From: Paroedura picta
Taxonomy: Eukaryota > Chordata > Lepidosauria > Squamata > Gekkonidae
Assembly (NCBI RefSeq): GCF_049243985.1
Contig: NC_135374.1
Span: 73,235,934-73,299,933 of the forward strand
DNA: 64,000 bases
Direction of reading: 5' to 3'
How positions within the stretch are numbered: the stretch's first letter is position 1; each line of letters begins with the position of its first letter. A model generated the notes under the pieces. It saw only the letters and a list, made by a program, of their open reading frames with translations, did no database searches and was not told the DNA's origin. The position numbers were made by a program, and so were the translations under genes. Of this stretch, positions 45,068 to 58,400 are shown in pieces.

Positions 45068-48000
45068 CTCTACAGAACCTACAAGCAGACTGACTACTTC
45101 AAAAGTTCCTTAGAATTGTTTCAGTAGTGCACCGTTTCCTGGCAAGTGGACCAAGAACCAGTTTACATTATTAGTTAGCATTATTATGCAATATAATTCC
45201 TCATATACAAAACTAGAACGTCTGAAAGGTTTGGTCTTGCCATCACTCTGAAATGTTTAGAAAGTGTTAGGAATTGCTTTAATGTCAAAGAAGCATTTGA
45301 AATTCTATCCCGTGGTTTAAAATAACCTAGAGATGTCTCAAAGCTGCTGATAGTGTACTTCAACTGTAGGAGGAAACAAAAACCCTAATTACATTGGCTG
45401 TTTAACCTTATGTTAGAGTGAGATATTGCAGGATTCCAGGCACACACACCATTAGTAGTTCCTGCCTAAAGAAAGGTGTCCTGCACGGCAAAACACTGTT
45501 GCAGAATTCAATCTAAAGTTAACATAGTATTTGGATCCCCCAATGTATGAGAAGATCACACTCATTTGAGAATTGTAATCTTCCCTAGTTTGGATACAAC
45601 CAAGAAGAGTAATGATTACAATATGTAGACCTTATAGATAACTCTTAAATTCTATGCCATTTCAAACCAATTAATTTAAATGGGGGCTGGAATGGGATAT
45701 CTGTCAATTAACAGTAGCTTTCAATAAATTATCTAAAACATACTAGCACCACCATTTGTGTTGGTATTAAACCTCTGTGATCTCAAGACAATAACATGCT
45801 TTGTGATGGTGTGTTTACATGTTTGTTCCTACCCTTCATTCTAGGAATTCATGTTATCAAAACAAGAATTTGAGTCTGCTTCATTCTTAGAAGTTTTCTG
45901 TAGTGGCTGTATGAAATCTTACTATAATAATCTGCCTACTTTGCTACATGAGAGGGAATTACTTGTTTTAATAGCTTACAATGAAATGATGAAATTATCA
46001 GACTGGGGAGTGGCTGAGAACTTTCAGCATTTGGAGTTCAAGCAGCCACAACATAGCTACTTGTTTTATGTAAATTGGGCTTTGTATTTAATCTCTTATC
46101 AACCAAGGCTGAACAGGACACTATGGTGTATAGCTTCAAATCTCAAAGTGGAGATCAGTTAGGTAAATTGACCAAAGTGTTGCTGTACATGCAAGGCTAG
46201 CATGCTGAGCTGGTTTCAGGCCTACCCTTGTTCCTAGCATGCTAAATGTGATGTAGCAGGACTTTGTAACATGATCTTCTCATATCTCGTAGAACAGTGA
46301 TGTTTGAATCTGCAGGACGAAACAGGTATATCCTTTTAAAAAGGGGCTTAACACTCCGCCAAAAGCAAGCTCATTATATACACAGACACACTTTTTACCT
46401 TTTGACTTCAACTAAATATTAGGTTTTAAGCAATGCTTTTAGCATTTTAGAAGACTCGTCTGAAATAATACATAGATTTAAAGTTGGAGGCAGAGCATTA
46501 AGGCCAATCATCGAACAGGAATGAAAAGACCTGTAACAATATTCTAAAGTGCTTGTTTCAGTTACTACTTCATTCTATTGTAATACATCATTTGAAAATT
46601 AGTTACAGCCAAATCATGCACTTGTTTAATTGGGAGTAAATCCAAGTGAATTAAATGGGCCTTATCTTCAAGATGGCATGCATTGAATTGCAGCCATTTT
46701 TATTAGATTCTTTTGTTTACACTGGAATGTGTTTTATAGCGTATATATGCTTATTTGTATTACTTCTTTCCCATTTGGCAGATAAAAAAGCATCTAAAGG
46801 AAGGTATTGCTGCTTTTGGGTATGGTTAAGCTATTTATTTGTCTCGATGTGTCAGTGACTCTTAACCTACCTTTGCTGATACTGTCCAGAGCATTATATT
46901 AAGGTGCTGAGTTCTTACTATATGTACACATTGTTTTGATACTTATATATTTAATATAAAAGAGGAAGGGAGCTAAGGGCAGTGGACACCATTTTAAAAT
47001 TGTTCTTCAGCATTTCTCTCTTCCTCCATTTTTGTTTGACACATTACAGCTGTGTTGTCTTCAAATTAGACTCTGTTAAGCACTGGACTCGTTTGGTTCA
47101 GACACTGCAGGTTCCATTTGCATTGGTGAGTCACCTTCCAAAATAAGAGACCATAAAAGCCTAGTAGAGTTGGCTAGCCCACCTTCCCAGTCCACCCCAG
47201 TCAAAATGAATTTACAGCCAATTGATTTCAGTGGGATTTAGCATACTTAATTTTGCACTGGATTGTGACCTCTGCATTTCTGTAGGAAGGAATGCATGAG
47301 GAGTATATCAAATATCAGGAACTAGTGTTTGAAGAAAGGAAACTGAAATTAATGCTAAGGGACCAGTGGCTTTCTCAAATAGTTTCTTGCAAACAGCCAA
47401 TGTTTACATATGATTTATGCTACTGAAAAAGTTGGTATCTATATTTTACTGGTATGAACTTGCCTCTAGCCAAGTGGCTACACAATCATTGCTTAGTCTA
47501 GCTTATTCCTGAAATGTGATTTTACACTTGTTCATACTTAGTTACTCTGGCAATGGATAATGTTTTCCTCTAGGAACTGGGTGAACAAAAGGATCAAGAT
47601 AGAAAAAGGATACAGCATTCAAAAATAGACACCAAATAAAAGCATAACTATGTTTAGCATGCCTACTTTTTGTATCAAGTTAGTTGCTGCTAGAAATACT
47701 GCTTTTACATTTTAGGGGTTAAATAACTGCACTGGGATTACATGGAACACCTTTTCCACTTTTAATTAAAATGGGGAAATACTATTTTCTTAATACAATC
47801 TATTTATGTGAATTACTAACTTTCTGAAAACTTACTTTGCATAGGTAAAAGTAGCAAATTAATGTCAGAATCTGAAATGTGCAAGTGCATTGCTTCAACA
47901 GGTTTATTCATACTTGAAATGAAAAACAAGTGAGTTTACCTGCAAAAGGCTGAAGATGTGCTTAAAGGACTGGAAACTTTAGTTTTTATGTTACGTGGTA

Positions 48001-48596
48001 TTTTATCAGTAGCAATCATTCAATAGTGTTGGAGAAGAACAAAGAAGAAACTGAATGGCAAACTAGAAAAAAACTCCGATTTTGTTTGGGTGGATTCTGC
48101 CTTAAAACTTTCATCGGTTAGTTCAGGATCAAAAATCCAGTAGTCATGAATAGCCAGCATTGGATTGAAGTCTAGAACCTTTATAAGCGGTAAAATTCTA
48201 CCAATAGTATCAGCATTAAGAAGTTACCTAGGCATAATCCAGTATTGATTTTCATTATACCCCAAATTGATGTGGCATAAATAATTCTTCCAGTTGACTA
48301 GCTAAAACATTTCCTGATTTCATGCTGTGTTGTAGCAAATGAGCATACTTTGTTGACTAAAATATATAGATGGACTCCAATGCGGATATTGGAATATTTT
48401 CTAATGTTTCCAGGGTTAGGAAATTCTAAAATTTAGGGTTTGCCCCAATTTTTTAAAAGCATTTTCTTCTGTTTTTTGTTTGTTTGTTTTGCAGGTTAAC
48501 GTCTTCATGCTGTGAATGCATTATGTCTGGACATGCATATGTATTCTTACATTTTAAACTAAAAGAGGTGTACAAACTGTACATAAAGAAAATGTA

Positions 48597-48602
48597 AATA
48601 AA
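48597..48602 (+). terminator. KLHL15: KLHL15 distal polyadenylation signal
   Basis: AATAAA followed by a T-rich stretch (ATATTTTTAATCTTTATT), the last good signal before the convergent CXorf58 gene. Confidence 0.5.
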
Positions 48603-48620
48603 ATATTTTTAATCTTTATT

Positions 48621-49309
48621 ATACTCCGCCTTGTAGTTCAGATTTACTATACACAAAGCATGTGAGTCTAATTGGGAAAGATGAACGTAGTTGAAGTTAA
48701 GTACTTGCAAATCCCATGTATTGTAATGGGAGAGAATAAAAGATGTACTGGAGTTGTCATTTAATATTTAAAAGTTCTTTTTGCCTACCATTGGGACTAA
48801 GACTCTCTATAATTATTCATAGTATAGTTGTTATAACATTATTACAGCATTTGAATAAAAAAAACAATTGTAGGCAGTCATATTTAAAAGAATGTATCTT
48901 TGCATTAAATTCAGTAGACACCAGTTTAAATCATTTCATAACATCATCCTTTTGTTTCCTCTTAGCTGGAAACTATATTATCTGATTACCCACCTTGAGT
49001 CTATTTACCGTGTCCAGCATTACTGCTTTGAAAGATCAATGTTCTGGTTGGCCATGATGCACTTGGACTTCCCTGCCTCCCCCTACTTTTCTAGTGGTGC
49101 AATTCTTCCCCATTTATTCCTCCTTAATACTATGATCGTATCATTTGAAGCACAGTTTTTTGCTTCCCCTAAGCCAGAGCTTGATTGTTTATATGAAATT
49201 TATGTTCTGTCAGGACTGTGTGTGAATTGTGGCCAAGATAACTGCACGTGGAGAACAGAAGCCCCAGTGTAATTTCAAGTGGGTAATTGTTTCTGGAAAA
49301 ACACTTTTA
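48621..49309. other. Convergent gap between KLHL15 and CXorf58
   Basis: AT-rich sequence with no recognised gene. A minus-strand AATAAA at 49118-49113, about 195 nt after the CXorf58 stop, is a candidate polyA signal for that gene. Confidence 0.45.
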
Positions 49310-49477
49310 CTAGAGGTCATCTCCAATATCTTCAAGTGATTTAGACCATGCAAAAAGCTTTGCTGCCTCTTTCTCCCATTCTTCTTCTACAAATAGAGTT
49401 TGGTGGGCTGTGCCTTCCTGTGGAATTTTCACTTTTTGATGACCAGTTAAAGGAGTTGAAATAGACATCTTCTGTTC
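49310..49477 (-). CDS. CXorf58: CXorf58 last coding exon
   Basis: It encodes 55 residues, EQKMSISTPLTGHQKVKIPQ to the acidic end SLEDIGDDL, then TAG at 49312-49310. The tail differs from the human C terminus as I recall it. Confidence 0.85.
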   Translation of the reverse strand, partial: EQKMSISTPLTGHQKVKIPQEGTAHQTLFVEEEWEKEAAKLFAWSKSLEDIGDDL

Positions 49478-52400
49478 CTGAATAATAAAATATAAATTAA
49501 GACATTACAGTGTTTGAGTTAGCTGCCTGTGCCCCCCCCCATTTCATCCAAAACCTTACATGTTGCTTTGCACAATTAATGCAAAGTCCATGATGTGTAG
49601 ATATTTTTTTTAATCAGATCAAGTGTATTTTTTCCAGTCAGAGTATCTCTTCAACAAAATTGCGCAAATAGCCTTACTACAATTCCATATAAAATAAAGC
49701 ATATCTATGTGGATGTATGGAAAAATAAACATCACGAAAGCATAACAAAATTCCTAGGGCTAGAAAATATCCTATCAGAATCCTGGTTGATATAGCCAAG
49801 TTGTTCTAAAACTTAGTTATACTTTTTGAGTTTTGTAAATACTTACCGTTTTTTCTTTACCAAGCTTATAAGACTTCCTCATTTTTGCAATCTTCTGCCG
49901 AGCTTGAAAAGAGCGACGCTCAGAACATCTGGGTGCTGACTGTTGGCCTAATCCCGGTGGGCTGATCTTTGTAGGTTTTGGTGTAACAAATCTAGAAGAA
50001 AACGTTGTTGAGTCTTTGACAGAATGTAAAGGCTAGCAGATTTAGTATGAGAGTGACTATGCTTTCTTCTTGAAATATCCATTTTGCTACTTCAATTTTG
50101 TTTAGTATCCAAAATGAAATCTAAAGCCAGTGCGGTGTAGTGGTTAAGACAGCATCTTCTAATCTGGCGAGTTGGGTTTGATTCTCCACTCCCCCACATG
50201 CAGCCAAGCTGGGTAATCTTGGGCTTGCCACAGCACTGATTAAGCTGTTCTGACCAAACAGTCCAGTCAGAAGTTCTCTCAGCCTCACCTACCTAGCAGG
50301 GTGTCTGTTGTGGGCAGAGGAAAAGTACTGTAAGCCACTTTGAGACTCCTGGTAGAGAAAAGCAGCATATAAAAACCAACCCTATTTAAAGATAATAAAC
50401 CTCTAAGCATAACATAATACTCTGCTATAGATGGAGTTCCCAGCAATCATTTATATGAGAGTTGTAGTGTTAGTATTATGGCTCCCAGGCCACTCATAGG
50501 GCTCTTTCCAATTTTGCTATTCTAAGAAATAGGGTTCATTTAAATTTCCATCTGATAACTTAAGAAATAGGTCTATGCTGTACAACCTTCAAAAACCAGT
50601 TGCTGATTAATTTTTTTTTTGTTTTGAGCTAAGGAAGAACAGATTCACATGAATATTTTTTCCTTACTAATTTTGGGAAAAAACACTAAACATTTTTTCC
50701 TTACTGTGCATGACATTTTGCTCAATATCAAAACAGCACATCTAGTTAAGAGATCAACATTTTCTGTCCAACATGGTATAATTATTGAGATTAAAACAAT
50801 GCTCATACATGTCTATGCCCCGCTATGGCAATAATGATATGCTGATGATTTCAAAAAGTTCTGGCGACATGTTTAATGTTAATATTACTAATCCTGTTAT
50901 GAGGGCATAAGAACAGAGTAATATAAGTCCATGCTGCATGCTCTGACACATAAGATCAGAGTATCTTTGGTAAGACTTAGAATACCAGAATATATACATG
51001 TAAGCTTGCCTATATGTGTAAATTCACAAGTGGCTCCAAGAGGAGCCTTTAAATCTTTGTGTTTTTTTAGCATATGGTGATATTACACACAAAAATCACA
51101 ATATAAAATGTTTACCCAAATTGATACGAATGTACAGACAGAATGAACAATCACACTAAATACTCATATATAAATTTTCAATCCATACAATCACAGCCGG
51201 AGAAAGTTCAAAGAACTCTGTCACATCTCCCAGGAAAACATGACACTTGTATTCCTGTGACAGATGCAAAATAGTTTGACAGGCTGCACTGCGATTGTAT
51301 TTGGGCCCTGGCATTTTGCCCCATTTAAATGACAGGTCTGCACATCTGTCAGAGCCTGTTCGTATTCTGATAGCTGTCTTTCATGCTTTATCTAACAAGT
51401 CAAATCTTGCGGGCCTTTCATTGATGTTTATCAAGTTATCAATATTGGGTAGAACTATCAATTTTCACAATCATTTATTCCTTAGATTGAAATTTTGTGA
51501 TTGTGTGATTTGTGCAGATCTTATTACTGGGTGTCAGGACCTTAGTCTGGACAAACCTGTGTCAGCTATGTCTTTGTGAGTAGGCAGCTCCCTGTTTTTG
51601 ATTATCTTCTATGTTCATGAAGAAGAGCATCCTGTCTTTGAGAGGCAGGGGAGTGATACGGCACAATGTAGGTAACCAATAGGTTAAAGTAGCAAAGACA
51701 TCCACGGATGGTTCTCATTGTTATATTAAGTTAAACATAAAGGTTGTGAACATGTGGGCTGTTGAGCCATACTGAAGCACCATATTCTGAAATACTATTA
51801 GCCAATCCCAAAGCTGAACATCTAAGCAGATACATCCCAAACTGAACCACATAATTTTTGGTGGATGTTTTGTGTGTCTACTTTCACTGCTACTTTGGTA
51901 AAATGGTGTTTATAGTTCAAGGTTCTGTTGAGGGTAATGACAAGGCACTTAGGTTTATGATTGTGTAAAAGCTGGGTGCCATTAAGGTAGACATTCAGTT
52001 CACAATTGGCAAGATTTTTATTGATTTAGAAATGAGAGCATTGCTTTTCCTGGACTTCGAATACACCACCATTTACAGTAGTAGTCAGCAAAAATTTCAA
52101 GGTCCCTAGTTAATATTTCCTCAGTCCTTTTGATCCATTTATGCCTTATTCCAATCACCATATCATCAACATAAACAAACTTCCTGGATTTTGAAATGAG
52201 CTGAAGACCAAATCCTGGGGTAAACTGTCATTCAATTTCTTCTTTTTAACTGACCGGCCCATAATTACTTGGAAGGTTCTATCACTCAGCATGTTATTTA
52301 AGAGCTGAAATAATGTTTTGCAAGGGTAAACTTGTAAGAACTCCTACAACAGACCATCTTACTATGTAATATACCACCTTAGTCAAACATGTAGTTTGAA

Positions 52401-55400
52401 GCGTTCAGTACACAACTTGAGGTGCTGTGAACTTGGCTGTACCAGTTAAAGCATGTTGGCATGAGAAGAAGCTAAGAGTTTAGCAAAACAGGAACTGATG
52501 GGAGTCCTGTCTGCCTTGCCATGCCTTGTCTTTGGATTCTGCACTAGAATATACAGGAATTGGTCTGTGCCAGCTTTCCTTTATTCTCCCAGAACACATT
52601 TAGAATTTTCCAGGAAGTCCACGGGGAGAAAGATTTGAATGGCCTGAGGATGGTATATAAATAAATTAAACAAATAAAATAAAAAATAAAGTCACCAACA
52701 TACATGACAGGACATGTCCTGGTCATGAAACTGCAGGTTTGTAAACACTGACAACATATGCTTCCCAAACTCTTACTATGATTGTATGGATGTCATTGTG
52801 GATATTGGTCTTTAAATCTTTGTATCTGCAGATGTGACAAGGCTTGATATGCTTTCAAATAAAAGGGGGAGGGAGACAGAATGCCTCATACTCACCAATT
52901 AAGGGGACTATATTGTCCAATGTCTTAAACTTAAAACTAGGTGGGAGTTTACTCATAATGGAGGTTTTGAGGCCAACAGGACCAGCCTTTCTGCACAGGG
53001 CAATAGATGCTTCCTCCCATTGAATAATGGAGGGAAAATAAGATAATGCTACATAATTTCCCCATATTTTGAATGGGGATGTTATTTATGTTATGGGTGC
53101 TTAAGTGTTCAGCTCTTTTCTTGAGGGCCAGGGACATTCTAAAATATGCAGCAATCCTGGTTTAAGATATGGTTTCTCCTTGCCTGTTTGGGGGTGGCTT
53201 GTTCTTGCAGGTCCAGTTGCCGCCTTGAAACTTAGATTTCTGGTGAGTGCAATGTCTGCAGTCCTGGTGCAGGAAAACTGTAAGGCCTCTGGGAAGGCAT
53301 ATTTTATTTCTTTCTACTTTTTCATTGTCCTTTGGTTTATTATCTAATAGTTAGGTCAAAAGTCCACACTTGGGTACTCCTTATTCTAAACCGAGTACAG
53401 CATTATATCCCTGTGCTGTTCGACTTCATATATGAACAATGTTCCCTTGTTGGGACAAATACTTAAGATCACAAAGGAGGAAGCAAACTGACATGATAAA
53501 CTTTACCTGATTTGACAAACAGCCATAAGTTGAGCATGGTACGTCTCTTCATTTTCTGGCTTCAGCAGTAGAAATGGAAGTTCACATCTCAGTCTGGCAG
53601 ACATTTTCCCACATTGTGCATATTCCATGATGTCATACATTATCATTGTCCTGGGAAAATTTTCCAATGATAATCTTCTCCAGTAGTTATGTCTGCCACC
53701 AAAGTATGCTGGAGTCTCATCCAAATGACTATTATACTAGAGGCATAAAGCAACAATATTTTTGAGAACTTAGAAGTATGATAGCATTTACTGGTATTTT
53801 TGCAAGCTGCCTCTGTTTCTGCAAACCATTATGAGGAGCTAAATCTAAATGGTTGAGCCAGTAAAATAATCCTGTGTCTAGAATCTGGATTGATGCATAT
53901 GTGGTTCTTTAGAATGTGACTAAACATTCCTTATGTTAACAAGATGAAGTTTTCCTCTTAGAAATGATGAATATATTTGCTTTTGGCCTACATCTCACTT
54001 GAAGCCTGTACAGACTGAGAGATTCAGAATAAGTCTGGACTCATGCCTTTCTTCCTCCAATTCCTCCCATCTTTCATTGGGTTTTTAAAGAAACCATATG
54101 AACATTACTTACTTGCATGTAATCTTTTACTGTTGCAACATCTATCTGATCTATTACTCCATATCTTTTAAAATTAAGCTCATCTTGCAATATCTGCTTA
54201 TAATACTTCCGATATCCCATTAGTTTGCAAGCATCGACAGCTGCCTATTAAAAAGTGAAAAGTATATAATAAAACTACTGTAATTTAATTGTATCTCCAT
54301 TCCAAACCACCACTTATGAAACTCTTATGCTCTTTACTTTGAGATCAGATTCCACTTATAGCTGTAACGAAAAAAAGAATCAATTTAGTATATGAAAATC
54401 GTAAAGAATTTGGAAAGATTCTACAGTAACAGAGATGTTATTCTCACAGTAGAAGAGTGCATATGTGGGTCTCTCTTTGCACCTCAAATCTCATGTTACA
54501 CGTCACATGTAAAGATGCCTCTTCTCTGGAAGTCTGCTCTGCACGCTCTCCCTCTACTTCTTGAAGGCAAAGATTCATGAGAATTAATCTTTCAACCAAA
54601 GTGGGGGTGGTGGAAAGTCCTGTCAAGTCACAGCTGACTTATGGTGAACCTGTAGGGTTTTTGAGGCAAGTGATGAGGTGGTTTGCCTGCTTAAGCTATT
54701 TTGTTTAAGCATTATGGTGACACACGGTCACACTGTCTGTGACACATTGAATCTTTAAGTAGTAGACTATTCTTTGAATATGTGAGGTTTGCAGCTGATA
54801 ATTTTGAATATTTCATGTAATTATTGCTTAATTGCTCTTTTAACAGGGTATTTAAAATTGATCTACTTGTGAGCATTTTAAAACTGCTATTCAGAACATT
54901 GATAAGCTATTGAGGTGCTGCAGTTGAAATGTGAAAGGTTTGTTGTTGTTGTTAGGTGCGAAGTCGTGTCCGACCCATCGCAACTCCGTGGACAATGATC
55001 ATCCAGGCCTTCCTGTCCTCTACCATTCCCTGGAGTCCATTTGGTATCACTTAATTATAGCTAATGCATGGGGGGGATGATATCTGCTTGGCTAGTTACA
55101 ACTATTTGGCAAACTTTTAAACATTTTGTTAACATGTGCTACAATTGAAATGTGAAAGGTTGGCCTTGAAGAAGAAAAGCACTTGGTTGGCATCAAGAAA
55201 GATGTCAGCAGGCACAGCGGCACACACAGGCATCGTGTCGGGGACCCTGGTATAGATAGTGTGCATTCATGTTTCTGAATTGCAGCTGTGGCAGCTTTCC
55301 TTATTTCTTTTAACAATTTCTTATTTGCTAGGGGGATCTGTAGAACATCAAGGAACATACTTGTACCACTGGAAACTAATACACCTAAAGGCAGCTCACT

Positions 55401-58400
55401 AACCATGTATTATAATGTACCCAGATGTACTCTCAGACAGCAAAACCATGCGATTTCTGAAGGTTTTCTTGGGCTGGTGTATCTATCCAGTCCACTGCGC
55501 CTTGGGTTTGGTGTGTCACAGATTGCAAAATTCCTGTTACAAAATTCCTGTTCTTTTGTGCTGAGTCAAACTAAGGTTAATTAGGAATGCCCCTTTGGTT
55601 TGTGTCCTCTGGATCTGTCTGGCTAACAGTGAAACCTTGTTCTAGTGGAAGAGGCCCGTTCTGCCACAGCAAGGTTCCTCATGGTGGTGGAAGCCTTTGC
55701 CTGTTAGTGGAATGAATTCATTGGATCCAGCCTACTGCAAGCAATCAACTTGATATGAAAGCAATAGGACAATGTTGTCCTAACAGAACTGGGGTTTCTC
55801 CATGTATGTTTTAAGGAAGGGCATCATTTAAGTAAGTTGTGTGATCTCTCCACTGAAGTAGTAGATGTTAAAGATGTTACAGAATGTAAAACCTAAGAAT
55901 GTACAAACATCCAGTAGGTCACCTCACTTCTTGGTGTTATTATTGTTTTCCCACTGATGTATTTGCTGGCTTGTCCCCCTGAGATGCAAAATATCTTGAA
56001 CACGATGAAAGGGGGAAATTGGGATCCTGCAAATCTGAAAGAAATTTTTTTTTTGTATAATTAAAAGCTTAATTTTTATCATATGTAATTTCACTTTTGC
56101 TCTCATGTATATATACCATTAGAACCTTTTAAATGTTTTAGTCATTATAAGTTACGTAAGTTTTATTCATTATAAGTTATTTATGACAATCAAAAGAATT
56201 TCATCTTTGTTGTCAATCATAATATCAAGGGATGCTTTAATTAAATCAATTAATATTCAGTATCAACATCCTATTCCTACAAAAACAAAACCTGGTTACT
56301 TGTCATCATCTAAAATGATCTCATTCTGGGACCATTTCTGCAGTGTAGACTTATTTCTTTTTAAGTCCAAGTTGATTTCCCAAGGGATACTTATAGTATG
56401 CAGCAGTCATTACATACTACTGCCTTTTCTTTGATTTTTCATTCTCCTATCTTTGTTGTAATCAGCTACATGCTTTCTGCATTTGCTTCTAATAAGGGGC
56501 AGCCTCCTTTGGCAATTTTTAATTAGAGGGGGGGGAGGAATGTGCATCAACATTACTGCATAATAGAAATGTCAGAATCTTGCTCATTTGTTAAACAAGG
56601 GGCAACCAGTGCCATTTTGGTTCCTGCCATGCCACTCAGCCATTTTGTGTCCTTCCTAACAAGTGTTTGGCTGAGCCTGCCTGCCACCTTTCCCCCTTCA
56701 TGTTCATGGAATGTCTGAAATGTCTGCTTCAAAAAAGAAATTCTTTATTACGTTATAACACAGCGAAAAAATGATCCGCACAAACACATGAAGCTTTCTC
56801 CATGTGAGGAAATACAATTTGGTTCAGCATGCAAGGATCATTCTTGATAGGGAGCCTGGAACCTTTCAGCCATTTAAGATCCAACATGAAGAGCCCCAGA
56901 GAAGAGCTGCAACCCAGGCTAAGCAGAACAAAGTCCTGTGCATCTCATGCCTGGAGGAGTTTCTGTGGCTGGATTTAAAGAAGAAAAAAACTATTGCTCT
57001 TCAAGAGCCAATGGGGGCAACCAGACCACTCTCCTCTGTGGAGAAGTTCAGACTTAGAAACCACATCCTGCTGTCACTTGGTGAGCCAAGCCCATGGAGA
57101 GTAAAGCCAGTCTGGGAACGCAGCAGGAGATGCTGCCAAGCTCTGGGTCTTCAGAGCTTCAAGCCAATGACTGCTTATCACCTATGCTGGTGAACAAGTT
57201 GAGTAGAGCACCAAGAGCAACAGAAGCTAGTTGGCATGCCCAAGTTCAGAAGCCAGCTGAGCTGGGAGTGGAAGGGAAAGCTCTGTTAGCAATAAACATT
57301 TTTTAAAAAATGGAGGTACTCTGCTTGGGGAGAGAGTGCAAAGCGACTCCATTACAAAGTAAAATCTTTTGTTTTAACTGAAGTGTGTCGTAATGCAGCT
57401 AACCTCCCCTGGCTGCCCGTCTTCCCCTCCTGGATGTACTTTCTTGCCAAGGGGATCAGATGAAGTGAGCCCAAAGAATTGATGGGTTTTTAAAGCAAGA
57501 GACATTCAGAGGGAGTTTGTCACTGTCTGTCTCTGGGTTATGACCCTGCTTTTCCTTGGAGCCAATGTCAACTCTTGCTTAGCAGCTGAGATCTTACAAG
57601 ATGGGGTTAGCCTGGAGCAAGTCAAGGTATACCTCTCTTCCTATATTAGCTATTCTTTCAAAGCCCACCCCCAAAGACATCTCACAATCTATACATGAAG
57701 GGTTGATGGTCTCTGGAGAGACTACCCTAAAAGTGTGTGTACACGTACATGTGCACTGAAATCACAGGCTTGGAAAGCAAGTCCCAGTGCCTGCCTTCCC
57801 TCTGCTGCAGAGAAGTAAGGTGCTCCCAGCAGCAGTAGGGTACCTAATTGCACTTTCCCACCCTGGGAAGTCAAGTGGAATGCTGAGAGTGGCAGAAGCC
57901 AGCCAGCGTCCACAGGAAGTCCAGGATCCAGTTGAGCTGGGAAAGGAGGAGAAAGTGTAGTTATGCTATAAACATATTTTAAAAATTGGCAGATGTCTTG
58001 AAGGGGAACTCAGGAGGAGGGTGTAGGATGTAGGATGGTAGGCAGGCTAGACATGACAAAACTCAAAATGGTAGTGTGGCAGGAAAAGAAATTTGAATTA
58101 TGTGGGATTCCTCACTTGAATACTAAGAGTTGCAACCCATAAGGAAGATAACTGGTATAAAAGAGGATCTGAAAATGCAGTATAAGGGAGCACCAAATTT
58201 GAATCTATATCTGGGGAGGAAAAATTATGTGTGGAACTACGGTAATTGCATTATTCAACATTTTAGGAATGCCAATGCTGGGGTTTGTGCTAGTGTGGAA
58301 AAGGCCTGGGTGGGTTTTTGTTTTTTCACAGTAAACTCTTGCTAGCCTTATAATTTTTCTATCAGGTCAAGGAAGTAATATTTATCAGTAGGAACTGATC

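Larger units (their letters stand above)
41973..48620 (+). other. KLHL15: KLHL15 long 3' UTR (inferred) with polyA sites
   Basis: No exon of another gene lies between the stop and a good AATAAA at 48597-48602. An early AATAAA also lies at 42094-42099, so a short and a long 3' UTR are both possible. The sequence is AT-rich and contains one hAT element (44652-45067) and small dispersed-repeat pieces near 46600-46665 and 47190-47275. Short ORFs here, the longest about 100 codons at 45851-46162, look like chance. Confidence 0.5.

Noticed and set aside
45851-46162. 103-codon plus-strand ORF in the KLHL15 3' UTR
   Set aside because: No recognised domain, no splice context and no strong start; a length expected by chance in this amount of sequence.
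53503-53724. Treating the Met at 53724 as a CXorf58 start
   Set aside because: It is a shifted or internal reading of exon 6; the exon continues upstream to an acceptor at 53737 and joins earlier conserved exons in phase.
56804-57193. 129-codon ORF
   Set aside because: No recognised family and it sits in a repeat-like block; likely chance.
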